Below, in pieces: positions 6,140 to 14,087 of a stretch of DNA of 18,602 nucleotides (positions within the stretch are counted from its first letter, which is position 1; the number at the start of each line of letters is the position of its first letter). Position numbers and translations under genes: made by a program. Below the pieces are notes generated by a model that saw only the letters and a list, made by a program, of their open reading frames with translations, was not told where the DNA came from and ran no database searches. Source of the stretch: Bacteroidetes bacterium 4572_114 (GTDB lineage Bacteria > Bacteroidota > Bacteroidia > Bacteroidales > 4484-276); the NCBI GenBank assembly GCA_002254335.1, contig NIVA01000004.1, positions 1 to 18,602 on the forward strand, in the 5' to 3' direction.

Positions 6140-8563
6140 ATGTTTAAGAATTATCTGAAAAGTGCCCTGCGGAATATTACGAAGAACAAGTTTTATTCGT
6201 TCCTCAATATTTTGGGGCTGGCCGTTGGCTTTGCTGCCTTTATTTTTATTTTTCTCTACATCCGGGACGAATTATCCTATGACAGGTACCACCAGAAAAG
6301 CTCACAAATCTATAGGGTAGAATCAAGCTTCAACATTTCGGGCAAACACGAAACCTTTGCAATAGTACCTACACCAATGGGGCCGGCCTTGAAACTCGAA
6401 TACCCTGAAGTAAAAGAGATGTGCCGTTTTATGAACACCGGGAACACACTTTTTAAATATGGTGACAAAGAGTTTTACGAAGACAATTTCTATTTTGCCG
6501 ACTCCACCGTTTTCCAAATTTTTACACATAAATTGCTGATGGGAAACCCTTCAACATGCCTTGTAGGGCCAAAATCATTAGTGATTGACGAGACGACCGC
6601 AAAGAGGTATTTTGGTGATGAAAACCCCATGGGGAAGGTCCTCGAATCTGGAAGTGGAAGAGAGTATAAAATTACCGGTGTAATGGAAGACCTGCCAAAA
6701 ACTTCACACCTAAAGTATCAGGCTTTATTATCGGTTACTACTTTGTCGGCACTTCGCGGAGAGGAAGAATTTAACAGCATGAAGCCCGAAAGGTTTTGGA
6801 ACATTGGGGTTTACACTTACCTTTTACTGAATAAAAATACCAATATGCAAAGCGTTCATGAGAAATTTCCCGGCTTTTATGATAAGTACATGAAATCGGT
6901 AGGGGACGCTGTTAATGCCAGTTTCGACCTGATGTCAACACCACTTGTAGAAACACATTTCTCAGGAAACCTCTCTTCGGATTTACCCAATGGAAACATG
7001 GCCTACATTTACATTTTTGGGGCCATTGCATTGTTTATCCTAATAATTGCATCCATCAATTACATGAACATGGCCACTGCCCGATCGGCAAAACGGGCAC
7101 GTGAAGTAGGCATCAGGAAGGTTGCCGGCGCGTATAAAAATCAACTTATCGGGCAGTTTCTCAGCGAATCACTATTGCTTGCATTTGTTGGGTTGATAAT
7201 AGCTATAATACTGGTTTATATGTTTCTGCCCGACTTCAATACCCTGTCGGGCAAGCAAATCGAATTTAATATCATCGCCCAGCCCGGATTGTTTTTATCT
7301 ATCCTGGGGGTTACAACATTAATAGGTTTGTTTTCGGGAAGTTACCCTGCCTTTTTCCTGTCATCCCTAAAACCGGTTTCGGTTATTAAGGGCGGCAGTT
7401 CAGGAAACGGAAAAGGTGGCGGCACATTACGAAAGGTGCTGGTGGTAGTTCAATTTGCTATTGCCATTACCATGATAATTGGAACTGTTGTGGTTTCCGA
7501 TCAATTAAGCTTTTTACGTGATAAGGATTTGGGCTTCATTAAAGATAATATGGTGATCCTTGAATTACAGGATTCAGCCTTCAGGAGCAAGGTAGGGCCA
7601 TTTAAGGAGGAACTGCTAAACAATGCCAATATCCTGGCGGCAACCAACTCAACAGGCATCCCTGGCGACAATAGATGGATACAGGTGGTTAGGATTGAAA
7701 AAGACACCGCGATGATTGATGATTCGATGATACTTGCCCTGGTTGATCAAGATTTTATTAAAACCTTTGGCATCAGCCTTATCGAGGGCAGGGGGTTTGA
7801 CAAAGAAATGGGCACAGATGCAGAAGAAGCAGTAATTGTGAATGAAACCACTGTTAAACAATATGGTTGGGACAACCCCATTGGAAAAAAAATCCACTGG
7901 GGTTTTGAATTGGACGGCACTGGTGGCAGGATGTTAAAGGTTATTGGGGTTGTTGAAGATTTCCATTTTAATTCGCTGCACAACAAGGTAGTCCCGTTCA
8001 TGATGTTCCTTTCAGACTTCGATAAAGGTTATCTTTCACTACGGGTCAACCCCGAAAATTTTGGTGCAACTATTCAATTTATTGAAGATAAATGGAACGA
8101 GTTTGGCGCAAAACGCCCATTTAATTACAAAATGCTAAATGAAACCTGGAGCGAAATGTATGTTGCAGAACAGAAGACCGGCATAATTTTTACCATTGCT
8201 ACTTTGCTCACAATATTTATCGCCCTTCTGGGCCTGTTAGGGTTATCATCATTTGTGGCCGAACAAAAGACCAAGGAGATTGGGATCAGAAAAGTAATGG
8301 GCGCCACGCTTGGAAATATCCTTACATTGCTGTACAAAGAGTTTGTTTTATTGATAATTATTGCTTTTGTAATTGCAATCCCGTTGGCATGGTGGCAACT
8401 GGACAGCTGGTTATCTTCAAATTTTGTATATCATATTGCCATTTCGGCGATGTCGGTTCTATTGGCTGGGTTGCTGGCACTAATTATTAGCATGCTCACC
8501 ATTAGTTTTCACACACTGAAGGCCAGTTTAGGAAACCCGGTCGATGCCATTAAATGTGAGTAA
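6140..8563 (+). CDS. ABC transporter permease, FtsX-like with MacB periplasmic core domains
   Basis: An 807-residue membrane protein. It begins MFKNYLKSALRNITKNKFYS with a first membrane segment at about 20-42, then a MacB-type periplasmic core (about 50-280), three FtsX segments (about 288-308, 340-362, 383-405), a further segment (about 432-452), a second periplasmic core, and three C-terminal segments (about 681-704, 732-750, 769-795). The coupling motif REVGIRKVAGA (321-331) recurs as KEIGIRKVMGA (712-722), showing two FtsX modules in one chain. This 8-segment, duplicated architecture is common in Bacteroidota. It is the likely partner of the ATPase at 5023. Exported substrate unknown; related systems move lipoproteins, peptides or antibiotics. 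No clear terminator follows; an AT-only stem and then MITE-like copy 2 lie downstream. Confidence 0.92.
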   Translation: MFKNYLKSALRNITKNKFYSFLNILGLAVGFAAFIFIFLYIRDELSYDRYHQKSSQIYRVESSFNISGKHETFAIVPTPMGPALKLEYPEVKEMCRFMNTGNTLFKYGDKEFYEDNFYFADSTVFQIFTHKLLMGNPSTCLVGPKSLVIDETTAKRYFGDENPMGKVLESGSGREYKITGVMEDLPKTSHLKYQALLSVTTLSALRGEEEFNSMKPERFWNIGVYTYLLLNKNTNMQSVHEKFPGFYDKYMKSVGDAVNASFDLMSTPLVETHFSGNLSSDLPNGNMAYIYIFGAIALFILIIASINYMNMATARSAKRAREVGIRKVAGAYKNQLIGQFLSESLLLAFVGLIIAIILVYMFLPDFNTLSGKQIEFNIIAQPGLFLSILGVTTLIGLFSGSYPAFFLSSLKPVSVIKGGSSGNGKGGGTLRKVLVVVQFAIAITMIIGTVVVSDQLSFLRDKDLGFIKDNMVILELQDSAFRSKVGPFKEELLNNANILAATNSTGIPGDNRWIQVVRIEKDTAMIDDSMILALVDQDFIKTFGISLIEGRGFDKEMGTDAEEAVIVNETTVKQYGWDNPIGKKIHWGFELDGTGGRMLKVIGVVEDFHFNSLHNKVVPFMMFLSDFDKGYLSLRVNPENFGATIQFIEDKWNEFGAKRPFNYKMLNETWSEMYVAEQKTGIIFTIATLLTIFIALLGLLGLSSFVAEQKTKEIGIRKVMGATLGNILTLLYKEFVLLIIIAFVIAIPLAWWQLDSWLSSNFVYHIAISAMSVLLAGLLALIISMLTISFHTLKASLGNPVDAIKCE

Positions 8564-8864
8564 AATTTATGGCCTTAATTTTAAAAACAATTATTTGGAA
8601 TATTAGCTGTCAGACAGTTTCTCAAAGGCTCCCGTTTAAAAACCCAGGATATCCGAATTGTCCAACAGCTTTCAATAATTAACATATTTATTAATTAACT
8701 AATGAGTCCGGTCTAAAAACGAAGTTTTTGAAAATTAGTGAAATTAAATTATTTTCAAACACCTGTTTATAAGGTGTTTTAAAAAATATATTAGCGCATC
8801 CATACGGACAAGTTTAGCGGCAAAAAATGGCTTTTCAGACCAGGCTCACTAATAAAACAACAAA
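8564..8864. other. Intergenic region between ABC permease and lumazine-binding-like gene
   Basis: About half of this gap is MITE-like copy 2 (8704-8847). The 8564-8697 stretch is AT-rich with a short palindrome (CTGTCAGACAG, 8607-8617) and no supported reading frame or promoter. Confidence 0.55.
8704..8847 (+). mobile_element. MITE-like non-autonomous element, copy 2 (144 bp)
   Basis: The left end GAGTCCGGTCTAAAA pairs with the diverged right end CTTTTCAGACCAGGCTC. A perfect 6-bp direct repeat, ACTAAT, flanks it at 8698-8703 and 8848-8853. The first 40 bp from GTCCGG match copy 1 with one mismatch; the right part (ATATTAGCGCATCC, GGACAAGTTT, GCGGCAAAA, ATGGCTTTT) also matches. The middle differs and carries a perfect 7-bp hairpin (AAACACC at 8757-8763, GGTGTTT at 8773-8779). 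It ends 17 bp before the ATG of the next gene. Confidence 0.8.
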
Positions 8865-9335
8865 ATGACAAAGATTATTAACATCGTTTTAATCGTGGTT
8901 TTTTCCACATTTAGCCTCATGGCCCAAAATTCAGTTAAAGAGGAACAGGAAGCCATTAAAAAAGTAATTCAAAGCGCTTATGTTGACGGGCTTTGCAACA
9001 ATGCCGACCAACAGGCCATTGATGCCGGCTTTCACGAAGGTTTCAGGTTGATTGGCATAGGAAAAGGGAACAGCATGTGGAATTACCCAATCTACAACTG
9101 GGCCGAAGATGCCAGGTTGGGAAAACTGGAAGGGAAATTCCCGAAGGAAGGTGATGAAAAAGTTACCATAAAGTTCCTTTTTGTTGATGTTGAAGGAACT
9201 GCTGCAACGGCCAAACTGGAGTTTTATGTGGGCAAGCAAAAGAAATACATCGACTACATTTCGTTGTATAAATTTGAAGATGGTTGGAAAATTGTGAGTA
9301 AAATTTTTTACAGGTTCCCCGATGAGAAAAAATAA
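8865..9335 (+). CDS. Secreted NTF2-like / putative lumazine-binding protein
   Basis: A 156-residue protein with an N-terminal signal peptide (hydrophobic INIVLIVVFSTFSLMAQ, likely cleavage near residue 20). The mature part starts with a helix (KEEQEAIKKVIQSAYVDGLCNNAD), continues with the HEGFRLIGIGKGNSMWNYPIYNW segment and ends in beta strands with FVDVEGTAATAKLEFYVGKQKKYIDYISLYKFEDGWKIVSKIF (given here as a region, residues about 104-149). This pattern fits the Lumazine_bd_2 group of the NTF2-like superfamily, small cone-shaped proteins whose function is mostly unknown. Ligand and role are not established. Its leader is the MITE-like element, and a strong terminator follows, so it looks monocistronic or cotranscribed only with upstream sequence. 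Confidence 0.75.
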   Translation: MTKIINIVLIVVFSTFSLMAQNSVKEEQEAIKKVIQSAYVDGLCNNADQQAIDAGFHEGFRLIGIGKGNSMWNYPIYNWAEDARLGKLEGKFPKEGDEKVTIKFLFVDVEGTAATAKLEFYVGKQKKYIDYISLYKFEDGWKIVSKIFYRFPDEKK

Positions 9336-9400
9336 TTGTTTTCTGCAACAATAAATCGAAGAAATCATCATAATAGTCTATCACCAACTTTAATTGGTTT

Positions 9401-9436
9401 AACCGCACCCGCAAAACAGGTGCGGTTATTTTTCTT
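9401..9436 (+). terminator. Rho-independent terminator after the lumazine-binding-like gene
   Basis: A perfect 9-bp stem, AACCGCACC (9401-9409) with GGTGCGGTT (9419-9427), has a 9-nt loop and is followed by ATTTTTCTT. It separates the lumazine-binding-like gene from the RND efflux operon. Confidence 0.85.
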
Positions 9437-9496
9437 GGTTGATCCACATATTTCTAACGGGATAAATTTACTATCAATCAATTAGCAGATAATAAC

Positions 9497-9520
9497 TATT
9501 TTCGCGGCCATTTAAAGGCC
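9497..9520 (+). promoter_or_regulatory. Possible promoter box and palindromic operator of the RND operon
   Basis: TATTTTCG at 9497-9504 differs by one base from the TAnnTTTG -7 element. Directly after it, GGCCATTTAAAGGCC (9506-9520) is a 15-bp palindrome with one mismatched pair, placed where a repressor could sit near the transcription start. No convincing -33 box is seen. Both calls are tentative. Confidence 0.25.
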
Positions 9521-9558
9521 ATATCTTAAAATTCTATTAATTAATACTTATCAATCAA

Positions 9559-10692
9559 ATGAAATACAGGAAGTTATTAACCTGGGTTTTTATCATACTC
9601 ATTTTGGGCGCATCCCTTGTGCTGATGTGGGCATTTACAATGATGAAACCGGATCCCACCTCTGCTGCCGTAAACAAAATGAAAAGGTTGGTGGCCACTG
9701 AGGTTGTCAATTACGACCAAATACTTTCGTCAGTTGAGGCGCCAGGCCGCCTGGTTGCCAGCCAGACTGTAGAAATCATTTCGGAAGCATCCGGCAAAAT
9801 CCTGCCCGGGGCCATCCCTTTAAAAAAAGGGCAGGGGTTTAAAAAGGGACAATTAATCTGTAAAATTTATGATGAAGAACAAACCCTCAGCATCAAAGCA
9901 AGTAAAAGCCGGTTTTTAAACAGCCTGGCCAATGCAATCCCTGATGTTAAGTTCGACTATCCGGATAAATACGGAGATGTACTTGAATTTTTCGAGAGTA
10001 TTGAAATTTCTCAACCATTGCCCGAACTTCCCGAAATAAAAGATAAACCCCTTAAAATATTCCTCGCCAGCAGGGATATCCTAAACCAATATTATACAAT
10101 TAAGGTAGCCGAGGAAAGGCTGAGGAAGCATTCTATTTATGCGCCCTTTGGAGGTACAATAATGGAAGTTTACCTTCAGGCCGGGGGCATTGCCAATATT
10201 GGGACCCGTATAGCCAAAATCATCGAAACCGATTTGCTTGAACTTGAAGTCCCGGTTGATTTACAAGATTTGCCATGGATTTCAATTGGTAGCAAAGTTG
10301 AGGTCCTTAACGAAACCCGGACACATACCTGGCAAGCTACAGTAGCCCGGATCAGCAAATTTATCGACCCGACCACACAAGCAGCAAGTGTGTTTGTCCA
10401 GGTAAAAAATTCTGCTGCCAACCCGGTTTATGCCGGGATGTATCTGATTGCCCGGTTTAATGGAAAATCAGTAGCGAATTCGATGGAGATACCGAGGCAG
10501 GCAGTATTCAACCAGGACGAAGTTTTTATTGTAGTTGATAGCACCTTGCGCAAACATAAAATAAACATCCGGAAAGTAAACCAAAACACACTCATCTTTA
10601 ACGGAATTGCAGAAGGCACCGAAATTGTTGTGGAACCACTAGTGAATTTGCGGGAAGGCACTTTGGTTGAGACTGACAGGAAGGGGCAATGA
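9559..10692 (+). CDS. RND efflux periplasmic adaptor (HlyD/membrane fusion protein family)
   Basis: A 377-residue protein with one N-terminal membrane anchor (about 8-27, no lipobox cysteine). Lipoyl-like half-motifs flank a short helical hairpin: VASQTVEIISEASGKILPG (about 66-84) on one side and RLRKHSIYAPFGGTIMEVY (about 187-205) on the other. A beta-barrel domain (LLELEVPVDLQDLPWISIG onward) and a membrane-proximal domain (IPRQAVF onward) follow. The adaptor bridges the inner-membrane pump and the outer-membrane channel. Its hairpin section (about 110-185) is short, with a proline-rich loop (QPLPELPEIKDKP), rather than a long coiled coil. It is the first gene of the adaptor-pump-channel operon, 92 bp before the pump gene. 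Substrate unknown. Confidence 0.9.
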   Translation: MKYRKLLTWVFIILILGASLVLMWAFTMMKPDPTSAAVNKMKRLVATEVVNYDQILSSVEAPGRLVASQTVEIISEASGKILPGAIPLKKGQGFKKGQLICKIYDEEQTLSIKASKSRFLNSLANAIPDVKFDYPDKYGDVLEFFESIEISQPLPELPEIKDKPLKIFLASRDILNQYYTIKVAEERLRKHSIYAPFGGTIMEVYLQAGGIANIGTRIAKIIETDLLELEVPVDLQDLPWISIGSKVEVLNETRTHTWQATVARISKFIDPTTQAASVFVQVKNSAANPVYAGMYLIARFNGKSVANSMEIPRQAVFNQDEVFIVVDSTLRKHKINIRKVNQNTLIFNGIAEGTEIVVEPLVNLREGTLVETDRKGQ

Positions 10693-10703
10693 TTAAATGA
10701 GAG

Positions 10704-10767
10704 AATGGTTCAATGATACAATGATACAATGGTTCAATGAAACAAAAATTGAATACTTAAATGAAAA
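10704..10767 (+). repeat. Degenerate 8-bp-period array between adaptor and pump genes
   Basis: Eight in-phase octamers: AATGGTTC, AATGATAC, AATGATAC, AATGGTTC, AATGAAAC, then the weaker AAAAATTG, AATACTTA, AATGAAAA. The array starts 12 bp after the adaptor stop codon and fills most of the gap. The same AATGnnnn unit recurs after the pump gene. Confidence 0.7.
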
Positions 10768-10784
10768 AACCCTAACAGCTTATT

Positions 10785-13700
10785 ATGAGAAAACTTGTCA
10801 GCATATTCATTAAGTTTCCATTTTATGCCAATATGATCATTGCTTTGCTAATCATAGGCGGTGCAATATCTTTTGGTTCACTAAAAAAGTCTTTCTTCCC
10901 CGAGCGGTCGGAGCGGTTTATCAGTGTCAGTGTATTTTATCCCGGGGCATCGCCAAAGGAAATGGAAGAGGGGATCACTTCAAGGGTTGAGGAGGCCATA
11001 AGAAGTTTGGTAGGCATCAAACGTATCACCTCCACTTCTGCCGAAAATTTTTCGAGTGTAACCATCGAAACAACGGGTGAGTACGATATTGACGTAACCC
11101 TTGCCGAAGTAAAAAATGCCGTGGATGGCATAAGTGCTTTTCCGGTAGATGCCGAACGGCCTGTTGTTGCCAAAAGGCGATCGGTGTCCATGGCGGCATA
11201 CATGGGCCTTACCGGGGAAGTTGACCTGCTGACGCTGAAAAACTATGCACAGGAAATTGAAGATGACCTTCTCACTTCCGGGGTCATTTCGCAATTAGGG
11301 ATTAGTGGGTACCCGGCCATTGAAATATCTGTTGAAGTTACCGAAGAAAATTTATTGCGTTACAACCTCACCTTCGATCAAATAGCCAGGGCAATAAGTG
11401 CCAACAACCAGGATATCTCGGCAGGGATGATCAGGTCGGAAACAGAAGAAATCCTCATTCGTTCACGCTCCCGTACAACAGATCCTGCCAAACTGGGCGA
11501 GATCATAATAAGGGGCAATGATGATGGCAGTAAACTTTATTTGAGGGATATTGCCGACATCAAGCTAAAGTTTTCTGAAACCCCTTCGCTGAGTTTGATG
11601 AACGGGGAACAAACGGTTTCTTTTAATATCCAAAAATTGCCGGAAGAGGATTTAGCTGCAATTGTACACTATCTTGACGACTATGCGGAAACATTTAACA
11701 ATACCCACGATAATGCCCGGCTGGCGATCACCTACAATTTCCTTCAATTACTCAACAGCCGCCTCGAATTGCTTTATAGAAACGGTGGCATAGGCCTTTT
11801 GCTTGTCCTCGTCGCACTGGGCTTATTTCTTAGCCTCAGGCTTTCATTTTGGGTGGCATTTGGCATCCCTGCATCCTTTTTCGGGATGTTTCTTATTGGA
11901 TACTTGTCGGGTTTGACCATTAACATGATTTCTCTGTTTGGTATGATCCTGGTCATCGGTATCCTGGTGGACGATGGCATTGTTATCGCCGAAAATATAT
12001 ACGCCCATTTCGAAAAGGGGAAAAGCCCGAAAAGGGCTGCCCTGGATGGAACATTGGAAGTAATGCCTGCGGTTTTAACCTCCGTAACAACAACAATCGT
12101 TGCCTTTTCGCCATTGCTGTTTCTTAGCGGAAACATGGAATTTAGTTACGATGTTGGCTGGGTGGTGATTGTTAGCCTTGCCGTTTCATTGCTAGAGGCA
12201 TTTTTTGTGTTACCTGCACACCTGTCCAACAAGCATGTGTTGAAGGTAGAACACCGCGAGGGCCGTTCGCACGTGGTAAGGCAAAAGCTCGACAAAGCTG
12301 TTTTCTTTATGCGCGATAGGTTTTATGGCCGCATTATGCGCTTTGCCATTCGCTGGAAATGGGTTATGCTTGTTGCCCCCATTTCTGTAATCCTTATTAC
12401 TGTGGGCCTCTTTAACGGCAACCTCATCAAAGCTACCTTTTTTCCATCCATACCTTTTGACCAGTTCACGGTAAACCTTGCTTTCACCCCTGGTACGGGG
12501 GAAGCCAAAACGCTGGAATATCTCAATAAATTTGACGATGCCATTTGGGAAGTAAATGCTGATTTGATGGAAGAATATGACGATACATTAAACTATATCG
12601 ACTACACTTTTCTTGGTTTGGGAAATGCCTTCGATGGAAGGGAAGCAGGTGCCCATGCCGGTAATATATTTGTTCTTCTGCGAAATATGGAAGGTGCACC
12701 AATTTCAAGTTTTGTAATTTTAGACAAGATAAGGGAAAAGATCGGCCCGGTAAATGAAGCCGAAAAATTTGTAGTGAGCGGACAAAATAGATTTGGTGAC
12801 CCTGTATCTATCAGTTTGTTGGGCAGGGACCTTGATGAACTCGAAAAAGCAAAAGCCATGCTTATTAATGGAATGAACGAGTTCCCACAGTTGCGCGATA
12901 TTGTGGATAACAATGCCATTGGCAAACGCGAGGTCCAACTCGATTTGAAGCCCACTGCCTATTTTTTGGGCCTGAACAGGTCAGACATTGCCAAGCAGGT
13001 GCGGCAGGGCTTTTTTGGTGGCCAGGCACAAAGGCTCCAGGTGGGCAAAGATGAAGTAAGGGTATGGGTACGTTATCCTAAACAAGACCGGATCAGCCTT
13101 GGCCAATTGGAACAAATGAAAATAAAAACCATGGCCGGTGAATATCCTTTAAATGAACTTGCCGATTATAGAATTGAAAGAGGGCCGGTTAATATTAACA
13201 GGTACAACGGGAAGAAGGAGATTAAAATTACCGCACAGCTTGTTGATCCCTACGAGCCTGTCCCTCCCATCCTGGAGCGGGTAGAAAATGATATTGTCCC
13301 ACTAATTGCTGCAAATTACCCGGGAATATCTGTGGATTACCAGGGGCAGAGCCGCGACAGTGCCGAATCTATGGCCGACCTTTTGGGTGCTTACATCATT
13401 GCATTTATTATTATTATTTTCATAATCATGATGCATTTTAAATCTATAATGCAGGCATTAATTATATTGATGATGATCCCCATGGCCTGGTTGGGGGCCA
13501 CCTGGGGGCACGGCATCGAAGGCATACCGGTATCTATGCTCAGTGCTTGGGGGATGGTAGCCTTGTCGGGGGTAATTATTAACGATGCCATTGTTTTTCT
13601 GGCTAAATACAATTCGCTCCTACAGGAAGGGTTATCAGTGACCAATGCAGCATACCGGGCAGGATTGGCACGTTTCAGGCCGATACTTCTTACATCCCTT

Positions 13701-13991
13701 ACAACAGTAGTAGGCCTGTACCCAATTATCCTCGAAGGTAGTTTTCAGGCGCAGTTTCTTAAGCCTATGGCAATAACCATGGCTTATGGGGTGTTGTTTG
13801 GGACATCGTTTATCCTTTTATTTTTCCCGGTTTTAATTATCATTTTGAATGATCTGAGATTTGCAAGCCGCAAAAACTGGATAAGGTTTATTTGCTGGTA
13901 CCGGGATGAACCGGCTAAACAAAAACTCTTGCAGGTAACACGTGAAGAGGTTGAACCTGCTGTAAGACACTTGAAAATAACTATTGATTAA
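10785..13991 (+). CDS. RND family efflux pump, inner-membrane permease
   Basis: A 1068-residue HAE-type RND transporter. The first membrane segment (about 13-30) is followed by the porter domain (SVFYPGASPKEMEEGI, about 48-63). Membrane segments around 333-480 include the proton-relay motif GILVDDGIVIAEN with Asp396 and Asp397, and a second porter half and segments follow from about 530. The TM10 motif is SGVIINDAIVFL (928-939), with Asn933/Asp934 where AcrB has Lys940/Asn941; this is also seen in other RND subgroups. The pump uses the proton gradient to move substrates, often drugs or lipophilic compounds, from the periplasm or membrane into the outer-membrane channel. Adaptor and TolC-like genes flank it directly. 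Specificity cannot be read from sequence; a heavy-metal (CusA-like) role is less likely given the HAE-type signature. Confidence 0.94.
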   Translation: MRKLVSIFIKFPFYANMIIALLIIGGAISFGSLKKSFFPERSERFISVSVFYPGASPKEMEEGITSRVEEAIRSLVGIKRITSTSAENFSSVTIETTGEYDIDVTLAEVKNAVDGISAFPVDAERPVVAKRRSVSMAAYMGLTGEVDLLTLKNYAQEIEDDLLTSGVISQLGISGYPAIEISVEVTEENLLRYNLTFDQIARAISANNQDISAGMIRSETEEILIRSRSRTTDPAKLGEIIIRGNDDGSKLYLRDIADIKLKFSETPSLSLMNGEQTVSFNIQKLPEEDLAAIVHYLDDYAETFNNTHDNARLAITYNFLQLLNSRLELLYRNGGIGLLLVLVALGLFLSLRLSFWVAFGIPASFFGMFLIGYLSGLTINMISLFGMILVIGILVDDGIVIAENIYAHFEKGKSPKRAALDGTLEVMPAVLTSVTTTIVAFSPLLFLSGNMEFSYDVGWVVIVSLAVSLLEAFFVLPAHLSNKHVLKVEHREGRSHVVRQKLDKAVFFMRDRFYGRIMRFAIRWKWVMLVAPISVILITVGLFNGNLIKATFFPSIPFDQFTVNLAFTPGTGEAKTLEYLNKFDDAIWEVNADLMEEYDDTLNYIDYTFLGLGNAFDGREAGAHAGNIFVLLRNMEGAPISSFVILDKIREKIGPVNEAEKFVVSGQNRFGDPVSISLLGRDLDELEKAKAMLINGMNEFPQLRDIVDNNAIGKREVQLDLKPTAYFLGLNRSDIAKQVRQGFFGGQAQRLQVGKDEVRVWVRYPKQDRISLGQLEQMKIKTMAGEYPLNELADYRIERGPVNINRYNGKKEIKITAQLVDPYEPVPPILERVENDIVPLIAANYPGISVDYQGQSRDSAESMADLLGAYIIAFIIIIFIIMMHFKSIMQALIILMMIPMAWLGATWGHGIEGIPVSMLSAWGMVALSGVIINDAIVFLAKYNSLLQEGLSVTNAAYRAGLARFRPILLTSLTTVVGLYPIILEGSFQAQFLKPMAITMAYGVLFGTSFILLFFPVLIIILNDLRFASRKNWIRFICWYRDEPAKQKLLQVTREEVEPAVRHLKITID

Positions 13992-13997
13992 AGGGGA

Positions 13998-14053
13998 AAT
14001 GATGCAATGGTATAATGATGTAATGATCTAATGTTTAAATGTGATAATAAAAA
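13998..14053 (+). repeat. Degenerate 8-bp-period array between pump and TolC-like genes
   Basis: Seven in-phase octamers, AATGATGC, AATGGTAT, AATGATGT, AATGATCT, AATGTTTA, AATGTGAT and AATAAAAA, begin 6 bp after the pump stop codon. The unit matches that of the array at 10704-10767. Confidence 0.7.
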
Positions 14054-14087
14054 TATTTCCGGGTTTGGTTTAGAAAGGTAAAAAAAT

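Noticed and set aside
5702..6147. Two consecutive plus-strand frames of 68 and 80 codons
   Set aside because: Both are translations of the heptamer and 120-bp repeats (RVSGLRLR-like and FQVSGF-like strings), not protein genes.
10428..10661. Antisense frames within the RND adaptor and pump genes
   Set aside because: They are shadow frames of long, well-supported genes with clear motifs on the plus strand.
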